From: Sphingomonas sp. R647
GTDB taxonomy: Bacteria; Pseudomonadota; Alphaproteobacteria; Sphingomonadales; Sphingomonadaceae
Direction of reading: 5' to 3'
NCBI RefSeq assembly: GCF_020177055.1
Contig: NZ_JAIQXT010000005.1
Location: 372,001-436,000, forward strand
DNA length: 64,000 nucleotides
Shown here: positions 23,846-31,632 of the stretch, piece by piece
Position numbering within the stretch: position 1 is the stretch's first letter
Layout: each line of letters starts with the position of its first letter
Made by a program: the position numbers and the translations under genes
Notes under the pieces: model-generated
Databases searched by the model: none
The model's input: only the letters and a program-made list of their open reading frames with translations
What the model was told of the DNA's origin: nothing

Positions 23846-26661
23846 GCGGCCTTCTTGCCCTTCTTTGGCGTTGGCTGGTTCGCCGTCATCTTGGTGTACA
23901 TCTCGAACAGCTTTTCCAGCCGTTCGGTGTCGTTGCGGAAGCGGCGGCCGATATAAATGCGTTCCAGCACTTCGTCGTTTTCCTCATGCGCGCGGCGCAG
24001 GTCGTCGGGCATCGCGTCGGGATTATAGAGCTCGGCGATGGTCGCGGGGAAATGCGCCTCTCGCGCCAGCAGGATATTTTCCGCCGTGCGGGTGAGGTCA
24101 GCCTTTTCCTGCTCGGTCAGCTTGGGGACCGGGAAGGTGTTCCAGCCGAGGGTGTTGGAGTAGCGGTATCGGGTCTCGAGCTTCCCGCACACGGTCGCGA
24201 TCCAGACAAGGTGCAGGCGCGATGCGATCAGCGCCATGTTCCAGAGAGGCGCATCGTAGAGGCCAAAGGCCTCAGTCACGATCGCGCCTGGCGGTAACAA
24301 TCCCGTTGGGAGATACTCGCGCTCCTCGGAGCTAACCCTAGGCACGAGAATGGCACTTCGGTATTCTTGCGACCTTATTTCGACAAATCGGTGTGGTTTC
24401 GCGCTCCACGCGGCAGTTTCCGCCTTCGTGCTTTGGCTGCGGTACGCCGCCACGCGCCGGTAGCGGTCTGCAACTTCGTGGCTTTTTCCAGCGATCTCGG
24501 CCTCATCATCGGAGATCCACAGGCAGTATCTCCTGATGCCTTTGATGAATTCTTGGGCGCCGAAGATCGGTCGGACAAAGCGGGCGGCATTCGCGTCAAG
24601 CTGATCAGCTTCTGCGCCGTCGAGAAACAGATGACCGCCGTCCTTGGCAAAGTTTCCCAGCGCCATAGGCGTGATCCGTGAGACTGGTGCAGCCCTCCCA
24701 TCGACCAGCACAGTTTCGCCAGCTGTCAGATAAGGCGTGATCTGGCTCACAGTCCGAACGGAGTCGTTCTGATAGAGCGTCTTAGTCGGGCGAAGTCCGT
24801 TCGGTGCCAAACCCACGATCACGCAGGTCACGCCCGCGTTGTCAGAGGCAAGGTTGCTCCACTTGAACGAGAGGTGGGCGAAGCTAATTTCGACCCGGTT
24901 CAGAACGAGGGGCCAGAACTGTGCAACTTGCATGCCCTGAGACACGGAGTTTGTCGTTACGAACGCAGCGCCTCCGTCGCCAAAGCGAGGTAGATATTCT
25001 GCAGCCTTGTAAATAAAGCCGTCGACGTAATCGAATGAGCGCCATCTATCGGTGAGGCGACCGAAGACAAACCCAGTGTCACCCTTCTGTTCCTTGCTCT
25101 GCTTCTTATCTCCCACGTAAGGCGGGTTCCCGCAGATATAGGTCTCGACCCGCCCCCCATCGTCCAGCCCATTGTCCTCCAGCGCCAGCCGCCCGGTCGG
25201 CCCGGCGAGATCCTGTTCCTCCACCAACGTCGCGCCGACCGGCGGGCAGACCTCCAGCCAGTCGAGCCGCAGCGCGTTGCCGACGGTGATCTGCCCCGTC
25301 TTGTGCAGCGGGAGGACCATCGCGCGCGCCTCCTGCTGGCTCAGATACAGGCAGTCCGCCTGGAACTCCGCGATCAGCAGCGCGAGCCGGGCGATTTCTG
25401 CCGCGAAGCCCTTGATCTCGATGCCATAGAAGTTGCTGAGCGGGATGACGCTGCGGCGATCGGCGAGCTTCAGGCTGGCTTCGCCGCCCAGCCGGGTGAC
25501 GATCTCCGCCTCGATCGCGCGCATCTGCTTATACGCGATGACCAGGAAATTGCCCGATCCGCAGGCGGGGTCGAACACGCGGATATTGCCCAGGCGACGG
25601 CGCAGGTTGCGCAGCTTGGCCCTGCTGCCCCCCGCCGCCTCCAGCTGTTCGCGCAGATCGTCGAGGAACAGGGGGTTCAGCACCTTCAGGATGTTGGGCA
25701 CGCTGGTATAATGCATGCCCAGCTCGCCACGTTCGCCATCGTCGGCGACCGCCTGGATCATCGATCCGAAGATGTCGGGGTTGATCTCCTTCCAGTCCAG
25801 CTCCCCCGCGCGCAGCAGGTAAGCGCGCGCGGTGCGGCTGAACCGCGGGCAATCGGTCGCCCCGGTGAACAGGCCGCCATTCACATAGGGGAAGACATCG
25901 GCATAGGGCCGGATGCCCGCCGCGCGGCGATAGCGATCGTCCAGATTGCCGTTGTGCGTGACGGGCGTGTCCATCGCCCGAAACAGCTCGGTCAGCACGA
26001 TATGGGTGTTGCCCCATTGCTCGTCACCGCTGCCATGGCCAGCCTGGCTCATCTGGGTGATGGTCGCGGTGAACTGCCCCTCGCGGAAGATGCCGGTATC
26101 CTCGGCAAAGAAGCAGAAGATCAGGCGGGCCATGAACTGGTTCAGCGCATGCCGCCGATCGTCGGTCGCCCAGTCGGGATTGTCCTTGAGCAGCTCGACA
26201 TAGAGTTTGTTCAGGCGCCCGGTCGCCTTGACGTCGATCGGGTTGTTCTTGATCTCCTTGACGGTGGAGATGCCGGCGAGCGGCAGGAAGGTCGCGAAAT
26301 GCCGGGGCAGTTCGGCATAGGGGCAGGCGACGACATCGCCGCCGACCAGATCCTCCGCCTCGACCGTCTCGCCATCGGTGGCGAGGATGAACTTGGCCTT
26401 GGCGCTGGCGGTCTTTGCGCTGGCACGCAGGGCGGCGAGGGTTGCGGCGACCGCTCCCGATGGCGCGACGGCGAGGTGAATGTTGTTGCGCCACAACACG
26501 CCCCCCGCGACGTCGGACGCATTCGAGTCGCCCTTGCGCAGCCGCTTGAGCGTCGTCTCCTTCGCGCCGAAAGCGGTGAGGAAGTGGAAGGGGAATTCGG
26601 CGGCATCAAACGGCTGGACGACCAGCTCCGATACGGCCTCTTCAATCTCGACGGCGTTCAT
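23842..26661 (-). CDS. Class I SAM-dependent DNA methyltransferase, MmeI-like, 939 aa
   Basis: Large DNA adenine or cytosine-N4 methyltransferase. Motif I is FDPACGSGNFL, followed by FYGIEIKGFAAEIARLAL, and the catalytic motif IV is NPPYVGDKKQ. After it come a specificity-type region and the tail LGWNTFPVPKLTEQEK, common in MmeI-like and type IIG proteins. The N-terminal 200 residues do not show the D-ExK nuclease motif of true MmeI, so restriction, if any, is left to the separate nuclease genes. First gene of the four-gene operon. Some central codons (24,200-25,150) look less GC-rich than the rest, as expected for a swapped specificity domain. Confidence 0.85.
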   Translation of the reverse strand: MNAVEIEEAVSELVVQPFDAAEFPFHFLTAFGAKETTLKRLRKGDSNASDVAGGVLWRNNIHLAVAPSGAVAATLAALRASAKTASAKAKFILATDGETVEAEDLVGGDVVACPYAELPRHFATFLPLAGISTVKEIKNNPIDVKATGRLNKLYVELLKDNPDWATDDRRHALNQFMARLIFCFFAEDTGIFREGQFTATITQMSQAGHGSGDEQWGNTHIVLTELFRAMDTPVTHNGNLDDRYRRAAGIRPYADVFPYVNGGLFTGATDCPRFSRTARAYLLRAGELDWKEINPDIFGSMIQAVADDGERGELGMHYTSVPNILKVLNPLFLDDLREQLEAAGGSRAKLRNLRRRLGNIRVFDPACGSGNFLVIAYKQMRAIEAEIVTRLGGEASLKLADRRSVIPLSNFYGIEIKGFAAEIARLALLIAEFQADCLYLSQQEARAMVLPLHKTGQITVGNALRLDWLEVCPPVGATLVEEQDLAGPTGRLALEDNGLDDGGRVETYICGNPPYVGDKKQSKEQKGDTGFVFGRLTDRWRSFDYVDGFIYKAAEYLPRFGDGGAAFVTTNSVSQGMQVAQFWPLVLNRVEISFAHLSFKWSNLASDNAGVTCVIVGLAPNGLRPTKTLYQNDSVRTVSQITPYLTAGETVLVDGRAAPVSRITPMALGNFAKDGGHLFLDGAEADQLDANAARFVRPIFGAQEFIKGIRRYCLWISDDEAEIAGKSHEVADRYRRVAAYRSQSTKAETAAWSAKPHRFVEIRSQEYRSAILVPRVSSEEREYLPTGLLPPGAIVTEAFGLYDAPLWNMALIASRLHLVWIATVCGKLETRYRYSNTLGWNTFPVPKLTEQEKADLTRTAENILLAREAHFPATIAELYNPDAMPDDLRRAHEENDEVLERIYIGRRFRNDTERLEKLFEMYTKMTANQPTPKKGKKAA

Positions 26662-26721
26662 GGGGACAGCTGTGCCAGTCCACCACCGGGGGATGCAATC
26701 TGCTTTCGATGCGAGCTGGCC

Positions 26722-27351
26722 TTAGATCGGCGAAAGCCCGGTCTTCTGCTGATAGATTTTGCGCGCCGCCGGCCCGAGGGATCGGGAGATGATGATGCGA
26801 CGATGATTGATTTGCCCTTGAGGCGAGTGGTTCAGATAGAAGTGATTTGCGTAGGGGGCGTCGATACCTTTCGCCATATATTTCGCGAGCTTGCTCGTAG
26901 TTGTCGCCGGCTGCACCAACAAACAGCGGCTGGGCATATTCGGCGCGAGCTTTTTCAGCGTTCGACGGATGCGCTTGTCGAGATCGTCCTGATCAAGCGG
27001 TGACCAGCGCAAAAGCCAGTGAACATGGATTGGGCCGCCAAGGGGCTTTTCCCACACGGCCATCGCATCAAAGGTGCCATGCGCGAGTCCTTGGCCGACG
27101 CGATACTTCCATGCTCGCTGCGTATTCTGCCAAATTTTTCGAAACAGCGCATAAGGCTGCGCACTACTCGCCAGCGCCGAGCTGAACTCGATGGTGATCG
27201 CAGTATCCAAAGGTGACAGCGCTTTGCGTGCGAACCGCTCGGCATGCAGCAGCGCTCGAGCGCTCTCGGGCCGCAGGCACTCGCCCTTTGGCAGTTGGGG
27301 CACGCCCGCGGTCATGGAGGATCGCCACATACCCTTTAGGCTAGTGGGCAT
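26722..27351 (-). CDS. Small HUH-Rep-like protein, 209 aa
   Basis: Possible rolling-circle replication initiator or relative. HVHWLL at about residues 109-114 has the H-u-H metal motif, and KLAKYMAKG has Tyr158 with a Lys three residues later, fitting a Y1 HUH enzyme of the inovirus gp2 kind. An earlier strand, LDTAITIEFSS (about 48-58), fits motif 1. The protein is shorter than most plasmid Rep proteins. It lies 60 bases upstream of the methyltransferase gene on the same strand. The inverted repeat at 27,362-27,424 just upstream could be its origin. It might instead be an operon-linked DNA-binding protein. Confidence 0.5.
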   Translation of the reverse strand: MPTSLKGMWRSSMTAGVPQLPKGECLRPESARALLHAERFARKALSPLDTAITIEFSSALASSAQPYALFRKIWQNTQRAWKYRVGQGLAHGTFDAMAVWEKPLGGPIHVHWLLRWSPLDQDDLDKRIRRTLKKLAPNMPSRCLLVQPATTTSKLAKYMAKGIDAPYANHFYLNHSPQGQINHRRIIISRSLGPAARKIYQQKTGLSPI

Positions 27352-27361
27352 TGGTTAACGC

Positions 27362-27424
27362 TCTGACCACCTAGTTTTCGTCGGTAGTACGCCCCCCCGG
27401 GACTTTATATAATCAATGGTCAGA
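27362..27424. repeat. Inverted repeat upstream of the HUH-like gene
   Basis: TCTGACCA (27362-27369) is repeated in inverse form as TGGTCAGA (27417-27424) with 47 bases between, including a C-rich run and TTTATATAATC. It sits just 5' of the HUH-like gene, where a replication origin or operator would be expected. Confidence 0.4.
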
Positions 27425-27506
27425 ACGGGCCCGTGCCGCAGCTTGGTTCCGCCGTGATCCGATTGGATCTCCCCATAGCCACAATCATCTTGACTAACTG
27501 GCTGGC

Positions 27507-28817
27507 TCACTTTCGTTGGAGCGCCGGCCCCTTCAAAGTCTCTGCAGTGGCCGCATCTTCCAAATGATCACGGTCCAACGCTACCAGACGTCGAATGCGG
27601 TTGGTACCTGCGGGCCCTGGCAGCCGCACCCCGTCGAAGAGGCCCGCCCGTCCCAGTTGATGTTCGGGGGACGTTTTGATTTCGAACAGCAAGAACAGCC
27701 ACAGGCGGCGTTCTTCCTCCGTCAATTCTCGCGCCGTTCGGGCGCAATGTTGACCGACGAAGCGTTGCGCCCACACCCCATTCTCTTCATCTTCGGCGCC
27801 GACTGCCAGCGTCTCCTCTAGGCTCATGGGTATCGCCAGTGCCCGCATCGATCGATCGTCAGGAAGTTGCAGGTGCAACGCCGCCGCATCCTCGGTCGAA
27901 CGGACCTCATCCTCCTCGATGCGATAGCCAGTACCGGTCACATCGATGATGTCCCAGATGCCCTGGCTCAATTCTTGGTTGGCTGAGGCGTCTGAATCGG
28001 CGCCTGTAACTGTGCTAACCGGCGAGGCATCCGACAAGCCTGTCGTCGAACCGCTGCCTAGGCTCGTGTCGACACGCCGCTCCACGCGGTCAGGGTGCGT
28101 CTGCGCAGACGATCCGTCGACCTCCGTCAATTCGGCCTCGTCCCCGTGATCCGGTTCGGGCCACGAAGAACGCGGGAGATTATCTGGAACGTCGGCGAGG
28201 GCAGATTGCAAGTCCACATCCTTGATCGCCGCTACGACCCGGGCTAGCCGGTCTCTTGGCATGAAGCGGACGTCTCTGGCGACCACGCCCGAGGCCATCA
28301 GGCGATTTACGAAATCGACCATAGCCAGCGGGATATCACGCAATTCATCTGCTGCGCGATGACGGGCGTCAGTCGCGATCTCTCGCAATTCCTGGTCGAT
28401 CGCGACGTGCTCGACCAAGTGGCGAATGAGCGTATCCATAACCCGCCCATTCGCGTGAATTGCACGCTTTGCGTCTGAAAACACATTTACGGGAGATTTT
28501 TTCTCCAGCCACGGGCGAGACGTGGCTCGGACCCCAGTTAGTCCAGGAAGGTCCCGCTCCCCCGCTGCAAGTTCGTCACCGGCCAATTTTGCCTGCGCGC
28601 CAACTTTTCGAGCGGACTCGCTAATTATTTGAGATATTCGGTCGAGCTTCGCTTCAGTTCCCAATTCCTCTATCGGATCAGCGAACTTATCGCTCGATGC
28701 AAAGAGCGCCTCACCCGCCATTTCCGGCGCGTGCACCATGACCATCGATCCGATTATTTCTTGCGTTTTCCGTGGCCTACCGCGCCCGCTGCGGACTGGC
28801 CTTGTCCCTTTACCCAT
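27507..28817 (-). CDS. Unrecognised protein, 436 aa
   Basis: No family recognised. The N-terminus is very basic (RPVRSGRGRPRKTQEI), including an AT-hook-like GRGRPRK, so it may bind DNA. The next 200 residues look helical (QIISESARKVGAQAKLAGDELA, RDRLARVVAAIKDVDLQ). A low-complexity Ser/Asp/Thr linker follows, then a C-terminal part with EERRLWLFLLFEIKTSPEHQL. A GGAGGAACG site before ATG 28817 decides the start. It lies upstream of, and on the same strand as, the HUH-like gene, about 155 bases away. Base composition is slightly lower in GC than the core genes to the right. Confidence 0.6.
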   Translation of the reverse strand: MGKGTRPVRSGRGRPRKTQEIIGSMVMVHAPEMAGEALFASSDKFADPIEELGTEAKLDRISQIISESARKVGAQAKLAGDELAAGERDLPGLTGVRATSRPWLEKKSPVNVFSDAKRAIHANGRVMDTLIRHLVEHVAIDQELREIATDARHRAADELRDIPLAMVDFVNRLMASGVVARDVRFMPRDRLARVVAAIKDVDLQSALADVPDNLPRSSWPEPDHGDEAELTEVDGSSAQTHPDRVERRVDTSLGSGSTTGLSDASPVSTVTGADSDASANQELSQGIWDIIDVTGTGYRIEEDEVRSTEDAAALHLQLPDDRSMRALAIPMSLEETLAVGAEDEENGVWAQRFVGQHCARTARELTEEERRLWLFLLFEIKTSPEHQLGRAGLFDGVRLPGPAGTNRIRRLVALDRDHLEDAATAETLKGPALQRK

Positions 28818-29269
28818 ACACGTTCCTCCACCGCGACAACTTCGCCGACGCGGGATCCTGACCACCTCACATAATTGCTTTTTAACCCGCAGCTCAGATA
28901 CTAGGCAGTCAAGGCACAGCTATCAATGGGCGCTAAAGCCCGACTTTTGTTTTTGTGAGAAGGAAAACGGCACGAGTCAGCCACATTCGACCAGATTCTG
29001 TCGTCTGAGCTCGTTTGCCGGTGCCTAAAGGCACCCTGATATGTCAGGCGCAATACCGCAAACGTGACGCAAGCGTTCACGTTTGCTGCGCGGCGTCGTT
29101 TTTTACTCCGCGGAGGCCCTCGCTTCGCTCGCCGGGTCGGCGCGTCGCGCCTCGGATCGGATGCTTGGCATCCTCGGTCGTGCCGCCGCGTCTACGACTG
29201 CGGCGGCACGTGGGTTCGCTTGGTGCGAACCCTGCGTCATCCTAAAACAGGTATACCAAGGAGGTGGTC
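28818..29269. other. Divergent leader rich in palindromes
   Basis: No gene is supported. The left part holds the promoter side of the minus-strand gene. The right part (29,100-29,232) is a chain of perfect hairpins, listed separately. The stretch separates two divergent accessory genes and may hold regulatory or recombination sites. Confidence 0.5.
29110..29232. repeat. Cluster of perfect hairpins
   Basis: Several palindromes follow each other: CTCCGCGGAG, a CGAGCGAAGCGAG-type stem, GGCGCG-T-CGCGCC, then GTGCCGCCGC (29180-29189) pairing with GCGGCGGCAC (29200-29209) around ten bases, and GGGTTCGC (29212-29219) pairing with GCGAACCC (29225-29232) around five. The last hairpin ends 25 bases before the ribosome binding site of the next gene, so the transcript leader would be highly structured. 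Confidence 0.65.
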
Positions 29270-29869
29270 GTGGAAACCTTGTTCGACGCATTGAAATATC
29301 TAGCCCGTCGCTATCACGGTCGATGGAGCAGGCTTGACGACGCTCTTTTGCGAATTCGCGCCGAGGACGATGGCGGCCGGAGCAAAGAAGGCGAACGCGC
29401 GCGACGTACGCTGATCAATGCTTTTCGGGTCCAGGCATATCTTGGGCCGACCCGCGATACGCTCTACGCTGATCGATCAAACGCCATACGCAAGCTCGGG
29501 GAGCCGCTTTCGGAAGCTCTCGGTCACATCATTACGATCGAACTGGCCGATCAGATGCTCGAAGCCTTGGAAGAAGCCGAGCGTGCGCGTGGGCAGGAAC
29601 GCGATGATGCAGAGGCCGTGGAAGGCAGCTCCAGCTCATATGGACCGCTGATTACTGCCCTGCATCGGCATGGCGTTAATCGCGGCAACTATCACGTTCT
29701 GCTTGATGTCGAATACGCTGCCATCGCGCGTTACATCCGGCGGAAGGTCGAGCAACGACTAGCTCCTCTACCGCCAATACGTTCGGCATCTGAAATGCGG
29801 TCTCCACACGGGCGCCTTCATCCCTTCTGGAACCCATATCGTATGTCTTTCAAGCGCGGTGCCCCCTGA
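29270..29869 (+). CDS. Unrecognised helical protein, 199 aa
   Basis: Function not recognised. It is a largely helical, charged soluble protein (FDALKYLARRYHGRWSRL, ADQMLEALEEAERARGQE) with a basic C-terminal tail. A perfect AAGGAGG at 29258-29264 sets the start at GTG 29270; GTG 29264 overlaps that site and is less likely. It is the first gene after the palindrome cluster and lies 245 bases before the exonuclease module on the same strand, so it may belong to the same accessory unit. Confidence 0.6.
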   Translation: METLFDALKYLARRYHGRWSRLDDALLRIRAEDDGGRSKEGERARRTLINAFRVQAYLGPTRDTLYADRSNAIRKLGEPLSEALGHIITIELADQMLEALEEAERARGQERDDAEAVEGSSSSYGPLITALHRHGVNRGNYHVLLDVEYAAIARYIRRKVEQRLAPLPPIRSASEMRSPHGRLHPFWNPYRMSFKRGAP

Positions 29870-30016
29870 TGACGCACGGCGCGACCTTTGAAAATTTAGA
29901 TTGTAGGTGGCTGAGGAAGGTTTTGGAAAAATCCTTTTATCAACTCGTGTTTGCCGTCAGGCGGCACGCTTTCCGTCAGTGTGTCGATACTATCGGGTGA
30001 AACCACCGACCATCTG

Positions 30017-30058
30017 CCCTGTGATCAGGGGCAAGATGAGAAAGTTGCCGGACAACTT
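30017..30058. promoter_or_regulatory. Two dyads upstream of the exonuclease module
   Basis: CCCTG-TGAT-CAGGG (30017-30030) and AAGTTG-CCGGA-CAACTT (30042-30058) lie side by side 55-97 bases before the first exonuclease gene. They are good candidates for operator sites; the binding protein is unknown. Confidence 0.4.
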
Positions 30059-30113
30059 CGGTCAACCTGTTGGCGACACCACCACACCACACAACCAATG
30101 ATGAGGTAAGTCT

Positions 30114-30929
30114 ATGCGCGCATCCGTGCGCCAGCCATGCCGTGCGCCTAGCACGCAGTCGGTGCTGGCCTATGATATCGAAACCATTGCACCCCAGCAG
30201 GAGGACGGTTCGTTTCCACCCTGGCCGCTCCACAGGCCCGTTGCGATCGGTTTCGCCGCGGCAGCGTATCGCGAGGGTAGCTGGTCTTTCGATATTGAGG
30301 CGCTTGTCATCAAAGATGGCGCGGACGAAGCAGACCTGATCCGTGCCGCAGACACCCGCATGGCCACCGTTTCGCTGGTGACTGGCTACAATTCTGCTCA
30401 GTTCGATGCTCTTGTTCTGCGGCTCGCTGCTCAGCGGTGCCGGGTATGGGACGCTAAGGCGTTGGGCAATCATGCGGGTGCTCATCGCTATAGTGGCGAG
30501 CACGCCGATCTGGCAGATCTCTATGCGAGCTATGGCCGCAAGGTCGGGCTGGCTCAGCTCTGCGACGCGGTGGGCATTCCTGTGAAGACTGACGTAGGTG
30601 GCGGCGACGTCGGGGGCCTGTGGGAAGCAGGTGAAACCGAGCGCATCCGCCGTTATGTAATGGAGGACGCAGTCGCCACGCTCTGCCTATACTTCGCATG
30701 GACGGCCGGACGTGCGGGGGACGAGGCGCTGGTCACCCGGCCTATGGCAGCGCTCGCTCGCCATATCGAATGCTCGCCGGACCTCTCGCATTTGCAAACG
30801 TTTATCGACTGCGCACTCATGCGCTGGTGCCGCCCGCGCGCGCTGAAGGCCGATGTTGCCGCCTCGCTCGAACGGGTCACGGCAAGGCTTCGCCGCGAGC
30901 AAGAGGAAAGGACATTTAAGATGTCCTGA
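30114..30929 (+). CDS. DEDDy-type 3'-5' exonuclease, PolB-exonuclease-like, 271 aa
   Basis: Predicted DNA 3'-5' exonuclease, similar to the proofreading domain of family B polymerases. Exo I is AYDIET with Asp21 and Glu23, Exo II is TGYNSAQFDAL with Asp98, and Exo III is YVMED with Tyr181 and Asp185, so all four acidic ligands and the DEDDy tyrosine are present. The connecting part has ADLADLYASYG and LAQLCDAVGIP, as in the family. There is no polymerase domain. It is followed by a strong hairpin and two related genes plus an AAA+ ATPase. The ATG follows GAGGTAAGTCT. Confidence 0.85.
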   Translation: MRASVRQPCRAPSTQSVLAYDIETIAPQQEDGSFPPWPLHRPVAIGFAAAAYREGSWSFDIEALVIKDGADEADLIRAADTRMATVSLVTGYNSAQFDALVLRLAAQRCRVWDAKALGNHAGAHRYSGEHADLADLYASYGRKVGLAQLCDAVGIPVKTDVGGGDVGGLWEAGETERIRRYVMEDAVATLCLYFAWTAGRAGDEALVTRPMAALARHIECSPDLSHLQTFIDCALMRWCRPRALKADVAASLERVTARLRREQEERTFKMS

Positions 30930-30966
30930 ACACAGCCGTCGCCCTCTCATCAACTCACGCCATGCC

Positions 30967-30995
30967 GGCCTGGCCATCACCACGATGGCCAGGCC
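30967..30995 (+). terminator. Perfect 12-bp hairpin between the first two exonuclease-like genes
   Basis: GGCCTGGCCATC (30967-30978) pairs with GATGGCCAGGCC (30984-30995) around ACCAC, followed by GATTTCATTT. It could attenuate transcription or set the ratio between the first exonuclease and the downstream genes. The U tract is imperfect. Confidence 0.6.
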
Positions 30996-31017
30996 GATTT
31001 CATTTCGAAGGCAGAAC

Positions 31018-31632
31018 ATGAACACGGATACCGTCATCCTTTCCACCGCCTGGATCAATCAACCTGAACTCGGCGAACGCCCTGCGCGAACGCTGCTAAT
31101 CGGAACTGCAACGCTGACCGTTTCTAATCGGTTCGGCACGCTTGCCTTTGATCTTGCCGCCCACAGTACGACTGTGACCTGTGATCAAGTCGAAACCATG
31201 AAGTGGCTCGCCGACCGCCTGCAGGCGCCACCGGCGCGACTGCTATTGTGGAGAGCGGGCGATATCGTGGTCCCATCGCTCATTGCTGCAGCCGAGACCG
31301 CCCGCGACGCTATCTCGGGCGCGCGGCTGCTGCGTCAGTTCGACTTGGCGCTGACCGGCGAGGTGATCGACGTGGCGGATAGCTATGGGGGCAGCAAAGC
31401 CACATCTTTCGATGCAATCGCACACCAGGCGGGTCTGTCCTTCGTGCCGATGACACGCGCCGACCTTGCCGAAGCACACCGCACCGGATGCCACGGGGCG
31501 ATACGCGACCATCTGGCTGCGCGAGCAAAGGCGACTTGGCGACTGTGGCTGAACGGTCTGGACGATGCCACGACGCAGATTGCTGCGACCACGGCTTGGG
31601 ACAACACGGCAGAGTCGGAGGTGCAGCTGTGA
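31018..31632 (+). CDS. Divergent exonuclease-fold paralogue lacking Exo I motif, 204 aa
   Basis: Not recognised by itself, but it lines up with its neighbours: RAGDIVVPSLI matches the Exo II region, EVIDVADSYGG and FDAIAHQAGL match the DLADLYxxYG and CDAVGIP blocks, and GAIRDHLAARAKATW matches the Exo III helix with its Asp. The DxE of Exo I is missing: ILSTAWIN stands in its place. It is thus probably a catalytically dead or altered paralogue with a structural role. Its stop overlaps the ATG of the ATPase by one base (TGATG), so the two are translationally coupled. Confidence 0.55.
   Translation: MNTDTVILSTAWINQPELGERPARTLLIGTATLTVSNRFGTLAFDLAAHSTTVTCDQVETMKWLADRLQAPPARLLLWRAGDIVVPSLIAAAETARDAISGARLLRQFDLALTGEVIDVADSYGGSKATSFDAIAHQAGLSFVPMTRADLAEAHRTGCHGAIRDHLAARAKATWRLWLNGLDDATTQIAATTAWDNTAESEVQL

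Noticed and set aside
29064..29337. Short plus-strand open frames through the hairpin cluster
   Set aside because: All frames are open because of the palindromic GC-rich sequence; no ribosome binding site and overlap with the true start region of the next gene.
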